From positions 1 through 57,799 of the forward strand of contig JAFXVU010000025.1 in NCBI GenBank assembly GCA_017534705.1: a stretch of DNA of 57,799 nt. Reading direction: 5' to 3'. The DNA comes from Bacteroidaceae bacterium (GTDB taxonomy: Bacteria; Bacteroidota; Bacteroidia; Bacteroidales; Bacteroidaceae). The notes under the pieces were generated by a model. That model made no database searches. It was not told where the DNA came from and worked only from the letters and a program-made list of their open reading frames with translations. This document shows, in pieces, positions 33,259 to 45,321 of the stretch. Position 1 is the stretch's first letter; each line of letters starts with the position of its first letter. The translations under genes and the position numbers were made by a program.

Positions 33259-35682
33259 ATGGCAACTAAAAACGATTTCGAAGAAAAATACGGCCTTAAG
33301 GTGAAAGACCGTTCCAATAGTGTCTCGAAAGGCATCACCGTGGTATGGGTTACTGTCCTCTGCCTGCTTTTGGCTATGGCAGGTGTGGTGTTCTCTATCT
33401 CCAAAGGCTGGTGGGGAGAACTACCGCCGCTCTCCGACTTGCAGAACCCCATCGACAAATACGCCTCACGTGTCTATTCCGACGATGGAGAATTGCTCGG
33501 CACATGGAGCTATGCATCCGAAAACCGTGTGCTGGTGAGTTACGACTCTCTACCCGACAACTTGGTCAAAGCACTTGTCGCTACAGAGGATGTCAGGTTC
33601 TATCAGCATTCAGGCATTGACCTACGTGCCGTGGCCCGTGCGGTCATCAAGAGAGGAATTATGCGCGACAAGTCAGCAGGAGGTGGTAGTACCATCACTC
33701 AGCAGCTGGCTAAACAACTCTATAGTGAGGCTACACAGGATGCTCACAAACGTTTGATGCAGAAACCTATAGAATGGTATATCGCCCTTCAGCTTGAGCG
33801 GAACTACACCAAAGAGGAGATTATCACCATGTATCTCAACTACTTCGATTTCCTCTACAGTGCGGTCGGTATCAAGAATGCTGCGAACGTCTATTTCGGT
33901 AAGGAACCAAAGGACCTCAACTTGTCAGAATGCGCCACACTGGTGGGTATGTGCAAGAATCCCTCTTACTACAATCCCAAACTCTTTCCCGAGCGAAGCA
34001 AGGAACGACGCAACGTGGTCTTGGGACAGATGGTCAAGGCGGGGTACCTCACTGAGAGCGAGAAGCAAGCAATCGCCGACACCGACATCAATCTTGAGAA
34101 ATTCCATGTCACCGACCATAAGGATGGTATCGCACCATATTTCCGAGAGTATCTACGACGAGTTCTCATGGCCAATAAACCTGTCAGAGGCAACTATGCC
34201 AGCTGGCAGGACCAGCAGTTCTATGAGGATTCGCTGGCATGGGAACAAGACCCCGTTTATGGCTGGTGTAACAAGAACACCAAGAAAAACGGCAAGAACT
34301 ATAACATCTACACTGATGGCCTGAAAATCTATACCACCATCGACTCCCGTATGCAGCAATATGCAGAGGAGGCCATGTTCCAGCATGTGGCCAAGACGCT
34401 GCAACCTATCTTTAACGCTGAGAAACGAAACAACCCCAATGGACCTTACACAAAGGTTTCTGCCAAACAAGTGAAGCAGTCTCTCGAACGGAGTATGAAG
34501 CAAACTGACCGTTACCGCAAAATGAAAGCTGACGGATGTTCGGAGGAGGAAATAGAGAAGGCTTTCAACACTAAGGTGCCAATGGTGCTTTTCAGCTATG
34601 ACGGACCCGTGGAGACACAGATGACACCTTTGGACTCCATCAAATACTATAAGATGTTCCTTCGTTCGGGATTCATGTGCATGGACCCCAAGTCTGGCTA
34701 TGTGAAAGCCTATGTGGCAGGACTCAACTTCAAGTACTTCCAGTACGACAACGTGTTGGGAGGAGGTCGTCGTCAGGTGGGTTCCACCATCAAACCGTAC
34801 CTCTACTCCCTCGCCATGGAGAATGGCTACACACCTTGTGATGTGGCGCCAAATGTGCAGCGTTCTTACAGGGTGGCTGGTAAACTATGGACACCACGAA
34901 ACGGCTCCCACGCTCGGTATGGGCAGATGGTCACCCTTAAATGGGGGCTATCTCAGTCCAACAACTGGATAGCAGCATACGTGATGTCGCAACTCAATCC
35001 TGTCCAGTTGGTCAACCTCATGCACAACATGGGTATCCGCAATAAAAACATCAATGCCTCACTCAGCTTATGCCTCGGCCCTTGCGACGTGAGTGTGGGT
35101 GAGATGGTCAGCGCTTACACAGCATTCCCGAATGCTGGTGTGCGCTATGCACCGCTGCTTATCTCTCGCATCGAGGATTCTGACGGTAATGTGGTGCAGG
35201 AGTTTACACCTCAGATGAACGAGGTGATGAGTTCCAGCTCCGCTTACAAGATGATATCCATGCTGCGTGGCGTAATCGACGAGGGCACAGGTAAGAGGTT
35301 GAGAAGCAAATATGGCTTCACAGCGGATATCTGCGGTAAGACCGGAACAACCAACGACAACTCCGACGGATGGTTCATGGGATTCACACCGAGGCTGGTG
35401 GCCGGATGTTGGGTTGGTGGAGATGAGAGAACCATACACTTCAACTCTACCGCTAACGGACAGGGAGCAGCAGCTGCGCTCCCCATTTGGGCTCTCTTCA
35501 TGAAGAAAGTCTATGCCGACCGTTCCCTGGGGTACAGTCAGGATGAGAAATTCGAAATTCCAGAGGACTTCGACCTTTGCGAGAGCGAGTTGGATGGACT
35601 GTCCGAAAGTGCGCCTACTCACGTGAAACCTGTGGAGGAGAGAGAAGAGGGAACTGGCAGTTTCGACGAGATGTTCCAGTAA
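33259..35682 (+). CDS. mrcA: Class A penicillin-binding protein 1A (transglycosylase/transpeptidase)
   Basis: An 807-residue bifunctional peptidoglycan synthase. After a short cytoplasmic part and one membrane helix (about 27-47) comes the GT51 domain with ATEDVRFYQHSGIDLRAV (catalytic Glu 110), GGGSTITQQLAKQLYS and NVYFGKEPKDL. The transpeptidase domain has STIK (Ser 509 nucleophile), SNN (in LSQSNNWIAAY) and KTGTT (Lys 694). It polymerises glycan strands from lipid II and cross-links them in the periplasm. The acidic C-terminal tail after 770 is variable in the family. It has its own promoter and is followed by a small tandem repeat before ligA. Confidence 0.94.
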   Translation: MATKNDFEEKYGLKVKDRSNSVSKGITVVWVTVLCLLLAMAGVVFSISKGWWGELPPLSDLQNPIDKYASRVYSDDGELLGTWSYASENRVLVSYDSLPDNLVKALVATEDVRFYQHSGIDLRAVARAVIKRGIMRDKSAGGGSTITQQLAKQLYSEATQDAHKRLMQKPIEWYIALQLERNYTKEEIITMYLNYFDFLYSAVGIKNAANVYFGKEPKDLNLSECATLVGMCKNPSYYNPKLFPERSKERRNVVLGQMVKAGYLTESEKQAIADTDINLEKFHVTDHKDGIAPYFREYLRRVLMANKPVRGNYASWQDQQFYEDSLAWEQDPVYGWCNKNTKKNGKNYNIYTDGLKIYTTIDSRMQQYAEEAMFQHVAKTLQPIFNAEKRNNPNGPYTKVSAKQVKQSLERSMKQTDRYRKMKADGCSEEEIEKAFNTKVPMVLFSYDGPVETQMTPLDSIKYYKMFLRSGFMCMDPKSGYVKAYVAGLNFKYFQYDNVLGGGRRQVGSTIKPYLYSLAMENGYTPCDVAPNVQRSYRVAGKLWTPRNGSHARYGQMVTLKWGLSQSNNWIAAYVMSQLNPVQLVNLMHNMGIRNKNINASLSLCLGPCDVSVGEMVSAYTAFPNAGVRYAPLLISRIEDSDGNVVQEFTPQMNEVMSSSSAYKMISMLRGVIDEGTGKRLRSKYGFTADICGKTGTTNDNSDGWFMGFTPRLVAGCWVGGDERTIHFNSTANGQGAAAALPIWALFMKKVYADRSLGYSQDEKFEIPEDFDLCESELDGLSESAPTHVKPVEEREEGTGSFDEMFQ

Positions 35683-35725
35683 CTATTAATAAGGTAGGTT
35701 TAGGTTTCCAGGTTTCCTGATTATT

Positions 35726-37837
<2,112 letters not shown>

Positions 37838-37858
37838 GCGTAAATGGTTTTTTCTTTG

Positions 37859-37866
37859 TAATTTTG
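37859..37866 (+). promoter_or_regulatory. -7 element upstream of dapA
   Basis: TAATTTTG matches TAnnTTTG and lies 38 nt upstream of the dapA start, between ligA and dapA. The expected -33 position overlaps the ligA stop region and shows no clear TTTG. Confidence 0.48.
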
Positions 37867-37904
37867 CAACCGAATTCGCAATAAATGCTTTCAATAACAA
37901 CTCA

Positions 37905-38798
37905 ATGGCACGCAATAAATTCAAGGGGATGGGCATCGCGCTTATCACCCCTTTCACTAAGACCGGAGCCGTGGATTATGAGGCGCTGCGCCGGTTGCTC
38001 GACTATCAACTGAACAACGGCGTCGATTTCCTGTGCATACTGGCTACTACGGGCGAGACACCTTGCCTGACAGAGAACGAGAAACAGCAAATCAAGGACA
38101 TCGTGGTGGAGAAGGTCAAAGGTTCAATACCTGTTCTGATGGGAATTGGTGGCAACAACACCGCCGCTGTTGTGGACTATATCAAAAAAGTGGATCTCTC
38201 GGGCATCGATGGCATACTCAGTGTATGTCCTTATTACAATAAACCATCCCAAGAAGGTCTTTACCAGCACTTCAAGACTATTGCCGAAGCATCCGAACTG
38301 CCCGTGGTACTTTATAATGTGCCAGGACGTGTGGGAGTGAATATGGCAGCAGAGACCACTTTAAGGCTGGCCAACGACTGTGACAATATTGTCGCCATCA
38401 AGGAGGCCAGCGGCAATTTTGCACAAATCGACGAGATTATTAAGAATAAACCCCAAGATTTCGACGTTATCAGTGGCGACGACGGCATCACATTCCCTCT
38501 TATCACTTTGGGAGCAGCCGGAGTAATCAGTGTCATCGGTAACGCACTGCCCAAGGAATTCAGCAGAATGGTGAGGTTGGCTCTACAAGGCGATAATGTC
38601 AATGCTTGCGCCATACACCATAAGTTCACGGAACTCTTCCATCTACTATTCGTCGATGGAAACCCCGCTGGCGTGAAGGCGATGCTCCACAGCATGGGAC
38701 TTATTCACAACGAACTTCGCCTCCCGCTCGTGCCTACACGAATTACCACAGACCAGAAAATCGCTGCCATCGTCAAAGAGCTCAACATCAAATGCTGA
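37905..38798 (+). CDS. dapA: 4-hydroxy-tetrahydrodipicolinate synthase
   Basis: A 297-residue TIM-barrel aldolase condensing pyruvate with aspartate semialdehyde, the first committed step to diaminopimelate and lysine. Signatures: GMGIALITPF, ATTGETPCL, GGNNTAAVVDYI, CPYYNKPSQEGLYQHF, LYNVPGRVGVNM and IVAIKEASGNF, where Lys 166 forms the Schiff base. All expected catalytic residues (Thr, Tyr, Arg, Lys) are present. Diaminopimelate supply fits the nearby cell-wall synthase gene, though no regulatory link is visible. A strong terminator follows 133 nt downstream. Confidence 0.96.
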   Translation: MARNKFKGMGIALITPFTKTGAVDYEALRRLLDYQLNNGVDFLCILATTGETPCLTENEKQQIKDIVVEKVKGSIPVLMGIGGNNTAAVVDYIKKVDLSGIDGILSVCPYYNKPSQEGLYQHFKTIAEASELPVVLYNVPGRVGVNMAAETTLRLANDCDNIVAIKEASGNFAQIDEIIKNKPQDFDVISGDDGITFPLITLGAAGVISVIGNALPKEFSRMVRLALQGDNVNACAIHHKFTELFHLLFVDGNPAGVKAMLHSMGLIHNELRLPLVPTRITTDQKIAAIVKELNIKC

Positions 38799-38931
38799 TA
38801 ACCGGATAATCTGGACATTCTTGGCAATAAAGCCTTTCTGGGAAATTCGGCACTACACGCCCTCTCGAATATCTATAGCCCTTTCTGACGCAATGTAGAC
38901 TGAGGATTGAGGGATTGCCGATTATCTATAT

Positions 38932-38985
38932 AAAACGCCTAAAAACGCACGGAAAATGCGTTTTTAGGCGTTTTGCTCTTTTTTA
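38932..38985 (+). terminator. Rho-independent terminator after dapA
   Basis: An 18-bp perfect stem (38932-38949 with 38957-38974) with a seven-base loop is followed by a T-run. It lies within the 327-nt gap between dapA and gyrA. The rest of that gap, apart from the gyrA promoter, shows no other recognisable feature. Confidence 0.9.
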
Positions 38986-39026
38986 ATCCAAAAAATCATT
39001 AAAAAAACGCCTTAATTCGGCTATCG

Positions 39027-39058
39027 TTTGATAATCTCGTGAAAAATTGCTAATTTTG
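39027..39058 (+). promoter_or_regulatory. Promoter of gyrA
   Basis: TTTG at 39027-39030, a 20-base spacer and TAATTTTG at 39051-39058 give one of the best matches to the Bacteroidetes promoter consensus in the window. Predicted initiation near 39065 leaves a leader of about 60 nt. Confidence 0.75.
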
Positions 39059-39125
39059 AATGAAAATTCAGTTTCTGCTGTTAGGTATTACCAAAAAGAA
39101 TTCTCAATAATCATAAAGACAAATA

Positions 39126-41855
39126 ATGGAAGATCAAGACAGAATCATTAAGATTGACATCAATGAGACCATGCGCTCGTCCTACATCGACTATTCCATG
39201 TCGGTGATTGTGGCTCGTGCATTGCCTGATGTCAGAGACGGTTTCAAACCCGTACATCGACGTATACTGTACGGTATGATGGAACTGGGCAACACACAGG
39301 ACAAACCCTACAAGAAATGCGCCCGTATTGTGGGTGAGGTACTTGGTAAGTATCATCCACACGGCGACTCGTCTGTGTATGGAGCCCTTGTCAGACTCGC
39401 TCAGCCATGGGCAATGAGATATACCCTTGTCGACGGACAGGGAAACTTCGGATCAGTCGATGGCGACAAGGCTGCCGCCATGCGATACACTGAGGCAAGG
39501 CTCACCAAACTGGGAGAGGCCATGATGGAGGACCTCTACAAGGACACTGTCGATTTCCAGAACAACTTCGACGACTCACTTCGTGAGCCGACAGTGATGT
39601 CAACACGCATACCCAATCTCCTGGTCAATGGGGCCAGTGGTATTGCAGTAGGTATGGCCACCAATATGCCTACACACAATCTCGGAGAGGTCATCGACGG
39701 ATGTGTGGCATATATCGATAATCCCGACATCACCAGCACAGAGCTGATGAAGTATGTCAAGGCACCTGATTTTCCCACTGGTGGCATCATCTGCGGACTC
39801 GACGGAGTCAGAGAGGCTTACGAGACTGGACGAGGAAGAGTGGTCGTACGCTCTAAGGTGGATATTGAGTCAACCTCAACCCACGACAAGATTGTCGTCA
39901 ACGAGATTCCATACAACGTGAACAAGGCCGAACTTATCAAGAAGATTGCCGACTTGGTTAACGAGAAGAAGATTGAGGGCATCTCCAATGTCAACGACGA
40001 GTCCGACCGTGAGGGCATGCGTATCGTCATCGATGTGAAACGTGAGTACAACGCCAAGGTCATCCTCAACAAACTCTTCAAACTCACTGAACTCCAGTCC
40101 AGCTTCAGTGTCAACAACATCGCGCTGGTCAAGGGACGCCCCATGCTCCTTAACCTCAAACAGCTGATTCACTACTTTGTGGAGCATCGTCACGACGTCG
40201 TCATCCGACGCACACAGTACGACAAGAAGAAAGCGGAGGAACGCGCGCACATCCTTGAGGGACTGATTATTGCCAGCGACAACATCGACGAGGTGGTACA
40301 CATCATCCGTTCGGCTAAGTCGCCACAGGAAGCCATCGAGAATCTGATGAAACGTTTCAGTCTCGACGAGATACAAGCCAAGGCTATTGTGGAGATGCGT
40401 CTTCGCCAACTCACTGGCCTCGAACAGGACAAACTGCATGCTGAGTACGAGGAATTGCAGAAACTCATCGCTTATCTACAGCAGATTCTCGACGACCCCG
40501 AACTCTGCAAGAAGGTAATACGCGATGAACTGATTGAGGTGAAAACCAAGTGGGGCGACGAGCGCCGCACACAAATCGACTATACTGCTAGCGAGAACTT
40601 CAACGCCGAGGACTTCTATCCCAATAATGCTGAGGTCATCACCATATCGCATCTTGGATACATCAAGCGTACACAACTCTCTGAGTTCAGACTCCAAGGA
40701 AGAGGTGGTATTGGCAGCAAGGGCGGAACAGCGCGCGACGAAGACTTCATAGAGCATATCTATCCGGCGATGAGCCACAACACCATGATGTTCTTCACCA
40801 AAAAGGGACGCTGCTACTGGATGAAAGTCTATGAGATTCCAGAAGGCAACAAGACATCGAAGGGAAGGGCCATCCAGAACTTGCTCAACATCGACTCCGA
40901 CGACAAGGCCACTGCATTCATCTGTGTGGAGAACATCAACGACCAAGAATGGGTGAAGACCCACAACCTCGTCTTCTGTACACAGCGAGGCACCGTCAAG
41001 CGAACAAGGTTTGAGTACTACTCACATCCACGCACCAATGGCCTCAACGCCATCCGCCTAGTGGAGGGCGACGAGATCGTCGATGTGGCTCTCACCAATG
41101 GCAACGAGGACATCCTCTTCGCCAACCGTAATGGTAGGGCTGTCATCTTCAACGAAAACCAAGTCCGACTGATGGGACGTACCGCTGCTGGTGTGAGAGG
41201 CATGCGCCTTGACAATGACGGCGACGACAAGGTGATTGGCATGCTGACCTTCGACTGCAACCCACCGCTCACTGCCGAGGAAATGGCACTTCAAGACCAG
41301 CAAGCTGGTGTGGTGGATGAAGAATCAGATGACACTAATGTGGCCACCGACGTTTCTACAATGGAGGGAGATGCCGATACAACCGATATCGAAGAGACCA
41401 TTGACGAAGGCGAAGTTGTGGAGTTCAGTTATCCAAAGGACGTGCTGGTGGTTTCAGAGAACGGATTTGGTAAGCGTTCCATCCTGCGCGACTACCGCAA
41501 GACCAACAGAGGCGGTAAGGGCATTAAGACGCTTAACATCACTGAGAAAACGGGCAAGCTGATTGCTGTCAAGGTGGTGGACGACAACGACGACCTCATG
41601 ATCATCAACAAGAGCGGTGTGGTGATACGCCTGGCTGTCAGCGGCATCAATGTACAGGGACGCAACACACAGGGCGTCTCGCTCATCAACCTCAAGAGAC
41701 GTGGCGATATCATCAGCAGTGTCTGCTGCGTAGCTCACGAAGAACCAGAGGAAGAAATCTCAGAAGCAACAGAAACACCGGAAACTCTGGATAATCCAGA
41801 AACCCCGGACTCTCCTGAATCTTCTGAAACCTCAGAATCCCCCGAAAACCAATAA
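39126..41855 (+). CDS. gyrA: DNA gyrase subunit A
   Basis: The breakage-reunion subunit of gyrase, 909 residues. The winged-helix region has [29 protein letters not shown] and [13 protein letters not shown], with catalytic Tyr 121. The C-terminal beta-pinwheel carries [12 protein letters not shown] in the place of the GyrA box and repeated blade motifs such as [11 protein letters not shown] and [11 protein letters not shown]. Two features stand out: an acidic insertion of about 45 residues near 725-770 between blades, and a Pro/Glu/Thr/Ser-rich acidic tail of about 38 residues at the end. At the quinolone site, Ser 82 (E. coli Ser 83) is retained and Gly 86 occupies the E. coli Asp 87 place. 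It is preceded by its own promoter. Confidence 0.96.
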   Translation: MEDQDRIIKIDINETMRSSYIDYSMSVIVARALPDVRDGFKPVHRRILYGMMELGNTQDKPYKKCARIVGEVLGKYHPHGDSSVYGALVRLAQPWAMRYTLVDGQGNFGSVDGDKAAAMRYTEARLTKLGEAMMEDLYKDTVDFQNNFDDSLREPTVMSTRIPNLLVNGASGIAVGMATNMPTHNLGEVIDGCVAYIDNPDITSTELMKYVKAPDFPTGGIICGLDGVREAYETGRGRVVVRSKVDIESTSTHDKIVVNEIPYNVNKAELIKKIADLVNEKKIEGISNVNDESDREGMRIVIDVKREYNAKVILNKLFKLTELQSSFSVNNIALVKGRPMLLNLKQLIHYFVEHRHDVVIRRTQYDKKKAEERAHILEGLIIASDNIDEVVHIIRSAKSPQEAIENLMKRFSLDEIQAKAIVEMRLRQLTGLEQDKLHAEYEELQKLIAYLQQILDDPELCKKVIRDELIEVKTKWGDERRTQIDYTASENFNAEDFYPNNAEVITISHLGYIKRTQLSEFRLQGRGGIGSKGGTARDEDFIEHIYPAMSHNTMMFFTKKGRCYWMKVYEIPEGNKTSKGRAIQNLLNIDSDDKATAFICVENINDQEWVKTHNLVFCTQRGTVKRTRFEYYSHPRTNGLNAIRLVEGDEIVDVALTNGNEDILFANRNGRAVIFNENQVRLMGRTAAGVRGMRLDNDGDDKVIGMLTFDCNPPLTAEEMALQDQQAGVVDEESDDTNVATDVSTMEGDADTTDIEETIDEGEVVEFSYPKDVLVVSENGFGKRSILRDYRKTNRGGKGIKTLNITEKTGKLIAVKVVDDNDDLMIINKSGVVIRLAVSGINVQGRNTQGVSLINLKRRGDIISSVCCVAHEEPEEEISEATETPETLDNPETPDSPESSETSESPENQ

Positions 41856-41883
41856 ATTGTAAACACTTAATATCCTATTCATT

Positions 41884-43170
41884 ATGAAAAAGTTAATCAT
41901 TATCTGTGCAGCGATGCTAGCAGTGTCGTGCACGATGTATGGCCAGGACAAAGAGGCCGAGAAAGCAAAGAAAGCTGCCCTCAAGGAAGCTACCAAGCAG
42001 ATGGGTGACGCTGAAACTGCACTCAACACGGCCAACACAGTCTATCAAGCTCTCAAGAGTGATCCATCCAACGCCGACAATCTTTCTAAGTTAAGTGCGG
42101 CTATGATGGATGCCGAATCACTCATCACTACAGCTCTCAAGAACGAGACTGTTGCTCAAGACCCGAATGCATGGAACATTGCTGGACGTATTGAGACCAT
42201 CAAGATGAATCGTTTGCTCGAACAGCGCCAGACAACTGGTGAGATGGACCTCAATGCTTTCTTTGAGAACCAGTTCAATATCGTCAACTATTTCTCTAAA
42301 TGCGACGCTTGCGAGAAAATGCCTGATGCTAAGGGCAATCCACGTAAGGTAGTCTTCCACGACATCAACCAGCAACTCGCAAGAGGACCACGCCAGAACC
42401 TGCTTATCGCCGGCTCTAACCTTTTCGACAAGAATCCAGATGCATGCATCAAATACTTGAACCTCTATTTCGATTCTTTCAAGGATCCGTTCTTTGCTAG
42501 CCTCGACCTCGAGAAGACCGACACAATGAAGACTGATGCTTACTTCATTCTCGCTTCTGCATATATGGAGAAGGGCGACACCGTCAGTGCTGAACCTTAT
42601 CTGGCACAAGCCATTGATTCACACAACTACGGACAGAATGCTATCTTCATGCTCATGCAGGCACACAAGGACAACGCTGCTGAAAAAATCAAGTACATGA
42701 AGATGGGCTATGAGAAGTATCCTCAGCAGGCTGCATTCTACAAGAACCTCTATCAGGAGTACATGAACGAGAAGAAGTTCGACGATGCACGTGCTGTGCT
42801 CGACCAGGTCATCGAAACCAACAACGATGTGGATGAAAAGGCTTGGGCAAGCTACTACAAGGCTGCCACATTCTACAATGAGGAGAAGAATCAAGAGGCT
42901 TTCGATGCTTTCGTCAAGGCAGGTGAACTGAAGGAAGACTATGTCGAGGCTTTCGAGGGTGCTGGAAACTGCGCATGGAAAATTGCCATGGCCAACGACA
43001 AGAACAAGGCTGTGGCCAAGGAATGGTACGACAAGGCCATCAAGTACTATGAAAAGGTACGCGAAATGGCACCGGATAATCCTGACAAGTGGGGCTACTT
43101 CCTCTATGCCATTTACAACAACTCTGGCAACGCTGCCAAGGCTAACGAGTTTAAGAAGTATTCCAAGTAA
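41884..43170 (+). CDS. Secreted tetratricopeptide-repeat protein
   Basis: A 428-residue protein with an N-terminal signal peptide, MKKLIIICAAMLAVSC, followed by TMYGQD. Either a lipobox ending at Cys 16 or signal peptidase I cleavage before Gln is possible. The rest is helical and repetitive, with several TPR-like units, for example YFILASAYMEKGDTVSAEPYLAQAI, AFYKNLYQEYMNEKKFDDAR and ASYYKAATFYNEEKNQEAFDAF (each quoted loosely as helix pairs). A CDACEKMPDAKG segment sits near 137-148. It probably scaffolds protein interactions in the periplasm. It starts 28 nt after gyrA and may be partly co-transcribed with it. A second TPR protein follows. Confidence 0.75.
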   Translation: MKKLIIICAAMLAVSCTMYGQDKEAEKAKKAALKEATKQMGDAETALNTANTVYQALKSDPSNADNLSKLSAAMMDAESLITTALKNETVAQDPNAWNIAGRIETIKMNRLLEQRQTTGEMDLNAFFENQFNIVNYFSKCDACEKMPDAKGNPRKVVFHDINQQLARGPRQNLLIAGSNLFDKNPDACIKYLNLYFDSFKDPFFASLDLEKTDTMKTDAYFILASAYMEKGDTVSAEPYLAQAIDSHNYGQNAIFMLMQAHKDNAAEKIKYMKMGYEKYPQQAAFYKNLYQEYMNEKKFDDARAVLDQVIETNNDVDEKAWASYYKAATFYNEEKNQEAFDAFVKAGELKEDYVEAFEGAGNCAWKIAMANDKNKAVAKEWYDKAIKYYEKVREMAPDNPDKWGYFLYAIYNNSGNAAKANEFKKYSK

Positions 43171-43227
43171 GACAAGTTCCCGATAGGGACTGACCTGACC
43201 ATCATCTGTGATGGCAATACCATAAGA

Positions 43228-43276
43228 ACACGTGGAGCGGATGAACGACCGATGAAGTCTCGTCCACTCCACGTGT
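43228..43276 (+). terminator. Large imperfect hairpin between two TPR genes
   Basis: A 10-bp perfect stem (acacgtggag at 43228-43237 with ctccacgtgt at 43267-43276) extends inward through one mismatch to further pairs. No T-run follows, so it may be a weak terminator, a processing site or a regulatory structure. Confidence 0.4.
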
Positions 43277-43314
43277 ATACGTGTAAATAATAAGATAAAA
43301 AGATAGTTTTCAGT

Positions 43315-44580
43315 ATGGGTAAAAAGATTTTCTTATTGACATTCATGTTGCTGGCTGCCTCTCTTTCTGCTTCCGCTCAACAAGGCAAGGACAGTAAGAA
43401 AGACAAGCCTAAAAAGGAGGATGTCTATAAAAGCAAGGAGGTGATGAAGGAGATTAGCACACACCTCAAGAATTTCCAATATGCCAAAGCTGAGAACAGT
43501 TTTTATGCGGCTTTAAAGAAACACAAAGAAGCCTATAGCGACCATAAGCTCTATAATGCGGCTGTGGAGATAGAACGGCAGCTTGCATTGGAGCAGAACA
43601 AGAACATGTACTTGCAGAACAACAGGGCCGATACTGCTAAATTTTTCAAGCATATCTACAACGTCTATGATTTCGCCATCCATCTCGACAGTCTGGAGAG
43701 CGTGCCTGACGAAAAGGGAAAGGTCAAATACAAGTACAGACATTCCAATGCGCGGAAGATGCTCTTTTTCCGCAATAACCTCAGGTCTGCTGGAAAGTTC
43801 TTCTATCAGAAACGACTTTACCCTGAGGCTTTCCAGCACATCGATATGTTCATAAAATCCCACGATGCCCAGATTGTCACATCGGCTGCCGATACTGCTG
43901 TGGCCAACGAAGACCTGGTGCAAGTGGCTACATTGGCTGTGCTCTCAGCTTATGCTGCCGGACAGTACAACAACGCTGTGAAGTATATTGATACAGCGCT
44001 CAACGATACCGTTGCCAATAAATTCTTGCTCGAAGTCGGGGCAAAGTCCTATGCACAGCTCGGCGACACGCTCAAAGGACTCAACCTCCTCTATAGCGGG
44101 GTGAGGAACCATCCCGACTACGATTATTATTTCCTCACACTGGTCAAGTTCCACAACGAGCACAACCAGTATCAGCAGTCGTTGAATCTCGCTTCCCACA
44201 TGACAAGGAAGTTCCCCAAAAACAGGGACTACTGGTACATCAAGGGTAAGGAGGAACTTTATCTTAACCTCAACGACTCTGCTCTGGCCTCTTTTTCACA
44301 AGCGGTGGTTCTCAAGGCAGATGATGCTGAGTCATACTCCGAGATGGGTAAAATCTACTTGAGATGGGCACAGGAATACTACAGAAGCTTGTCTGCAGCT
44401 CAGTTCAATGCTGCTTCACGAAAGAAACTCAAAGCCTTCTACGCCGATGCTTGCAAGCATTTCGAAGCGGCACGCAAGTACAATGAGGCCGACCGTAGCC
44501 TATGGCTCACTGGACTCCGTGAATGCTACTTCAACCTTAACCGAGGCAAGGAACTACGCGCCCTCGAGCGACTGAAATAA
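43315..44580 (+). CDS. Secreted tetratricopeptide-repeat protein
   Basis: A 421-residue protein with signal peptide MGKKIFLLTFMLLAASLSASAQ, cleaved before or at Gln 22, then a Lys/Asp-rich linker (QGKDSKKDKPKKED). The remainder is a solenoid of TPR-like helices, with units at about 55-100, 160-200, 215-300 and 310-415 (DYWYIKGKEELYLNLNDSAL, ESYSEMGKIYLRWAQEYY and similar). No catalytic motif is visible. It follows another secreted TPR protein and precedes a secreted FMN-binding protein, so a periplasmic assembly role is plausible but unproven. Confidence 0.75.
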   Translation: MGKKIFLLTFMLLAASLSASAQQGKDSKKDKPKKEDVYKSKEVMKEISTHLKNFQYAKAENSFYAALKKHKEAYSDHKLYNAAVEIERQLALEQNKNMYLQNNRADTAKFFKHIYNVYDFAIHLDSLESVPDEKGKVKYKYRHSNARKMLFFRNNLRSAGKFFYQKRLYPEAFQHIDMFIKSHDAQIVTSAADTAVANEDLVQVATLAVLSAYAAGQYNNAVKYIDTALNDTVANKFLLEVGAKSYAQLGDTLKGLNLLYSGVRNHPDYDYYFLTLVKFHNEHNQYQQSLNLASHMTRKFPKNRDYWYIKGKEELYLNLNDSALASFSQAVVLKADDAESYSEMGKIYLRWAQEYYRSLSAAQFNAASRKKLKAFYADACKHFEAARKYNEADRSLWLTGLRECYFNLNRGKELRALERLK

Positions 44581-44668
44581 CTATCCTTCTTACTTTAGCA
44601 CTTTCATCTCGTTAAACCTTTTCATGGTTGAGCAGTCTAAATATATAGAACATAACAACAAACAGAAT

Positions 44669-45088
44669 ATGAAGACTTATTTTTTCAGAACCATGCTGGC
44701 AGTTTCTGCCTTCTGCTTCGCTGCTTTTGTCTCAGCTCAGAACACAGCATCTCCAAGCGATGCCAAACCACTTGTAAAACAAGCCGATGGCACAATCGTC
44801 ATCAATACCACAACTCTCGCAGAAGATGTCAAAGGATATCGCTCCACCACACCGCTGGAAATCTACATCAAGTCGGGTAAAATCGTAAAAGTGGAGGCCT
44901 TGAAGAACCAGGAAACACCAAAGTATTTTGTTCCCATGAAGAAAGAACTTCTGCCCAAGTACGAGGGATTGAAGGTCAACAAAGTGGCCACCACTCAGAT
45001 AGATGCTGTGACAGGAGCCACACTCTCTTCCAATGCTGTCAAGGAGAATGTGAAGCGCGGTATTGAATACTATCAAAAGAACAAATAG
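44669..45088 (+). CDS. Small secreted FMN-binding-domain protein
   Basis: The ATG at 44669 gives a 139-residue protein with signal peptide MKTYFFRTMLAVSAFCFAAF...SAQ. A frame open to 44624 adds only polar residues before it. The domain matches FMN_bind (PF04205): LEIYIKSGKIVKVEALKNQE, then DAVTGATLSSNAV, in which the Thr of D-x-x-T-G-A-T is the residue that ApbE esterifies with FMN in relatives such as NqrC and RnfG. It would therefore be a one-domain, covalently flavinylated periplasmic electron carrier. ApbE is encoded at 27073-28149. A strong terminator follows 24 nt after the stop. Confidence 0.82.
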   Translation: MKTYFFRTMLAVSAFCFAAFVSAQNTASPSDAKPLVKQADGTIVINTTTLAEDVKGYRSTTPLEIYIKSGKIVKVEALKNQETPKYFVPMKKELLPKYEGLKVNKVATTQIDAVTGATLSSNAVKENVKRGIEYYQKNK

Positions 45089-45111
45089 TTCCCCACCATC
45101 TCCTAGAATAG

Positions 45112-45143
45112 AAAAATGCAGGGTGTCAGCCCTGCATTTTTTT
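45112..45143 (+). terminator. Rho-independent terminator after the FMN-binding protein gene
   Basis: A 12-bp stem (45112-45123 with 45130-45141), loop of six bases, running directly into a T-tract. It ends the + strand gene series that begins at 33259. Confidence 0.88.
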
Positions 45144-45260
45144 GTTTCAAAAGTCTCTCAAGAGTCAATAATCATAATGGCCAATGTTCAAAAATGCGAT
45201 TAAGTGAGGGCAGAGCCGAACTTGTTCGAGCTATGTCGAGCGTGAGCATTTTAGGCGAAG

Positions 45261-45313
45261 CCAATGTTCACTGTCCAATGGTCAATGGTCAATATTCAAT
45301 GGTCAATGGTCAA
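45261..45313 (+). repeat. Short tandem repeat of CAATGGT-type 7-mers
   Basis: About seven near-identical units of (c)aatggtc or aatattc/aatgttc occur in a row immediately downstream of the GH43-like gene (which is on the - strand). The slippage-prone pattern is non-coding. Confidence 0.65.
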
Positions 45314-45321
45314 ATCCCTAA

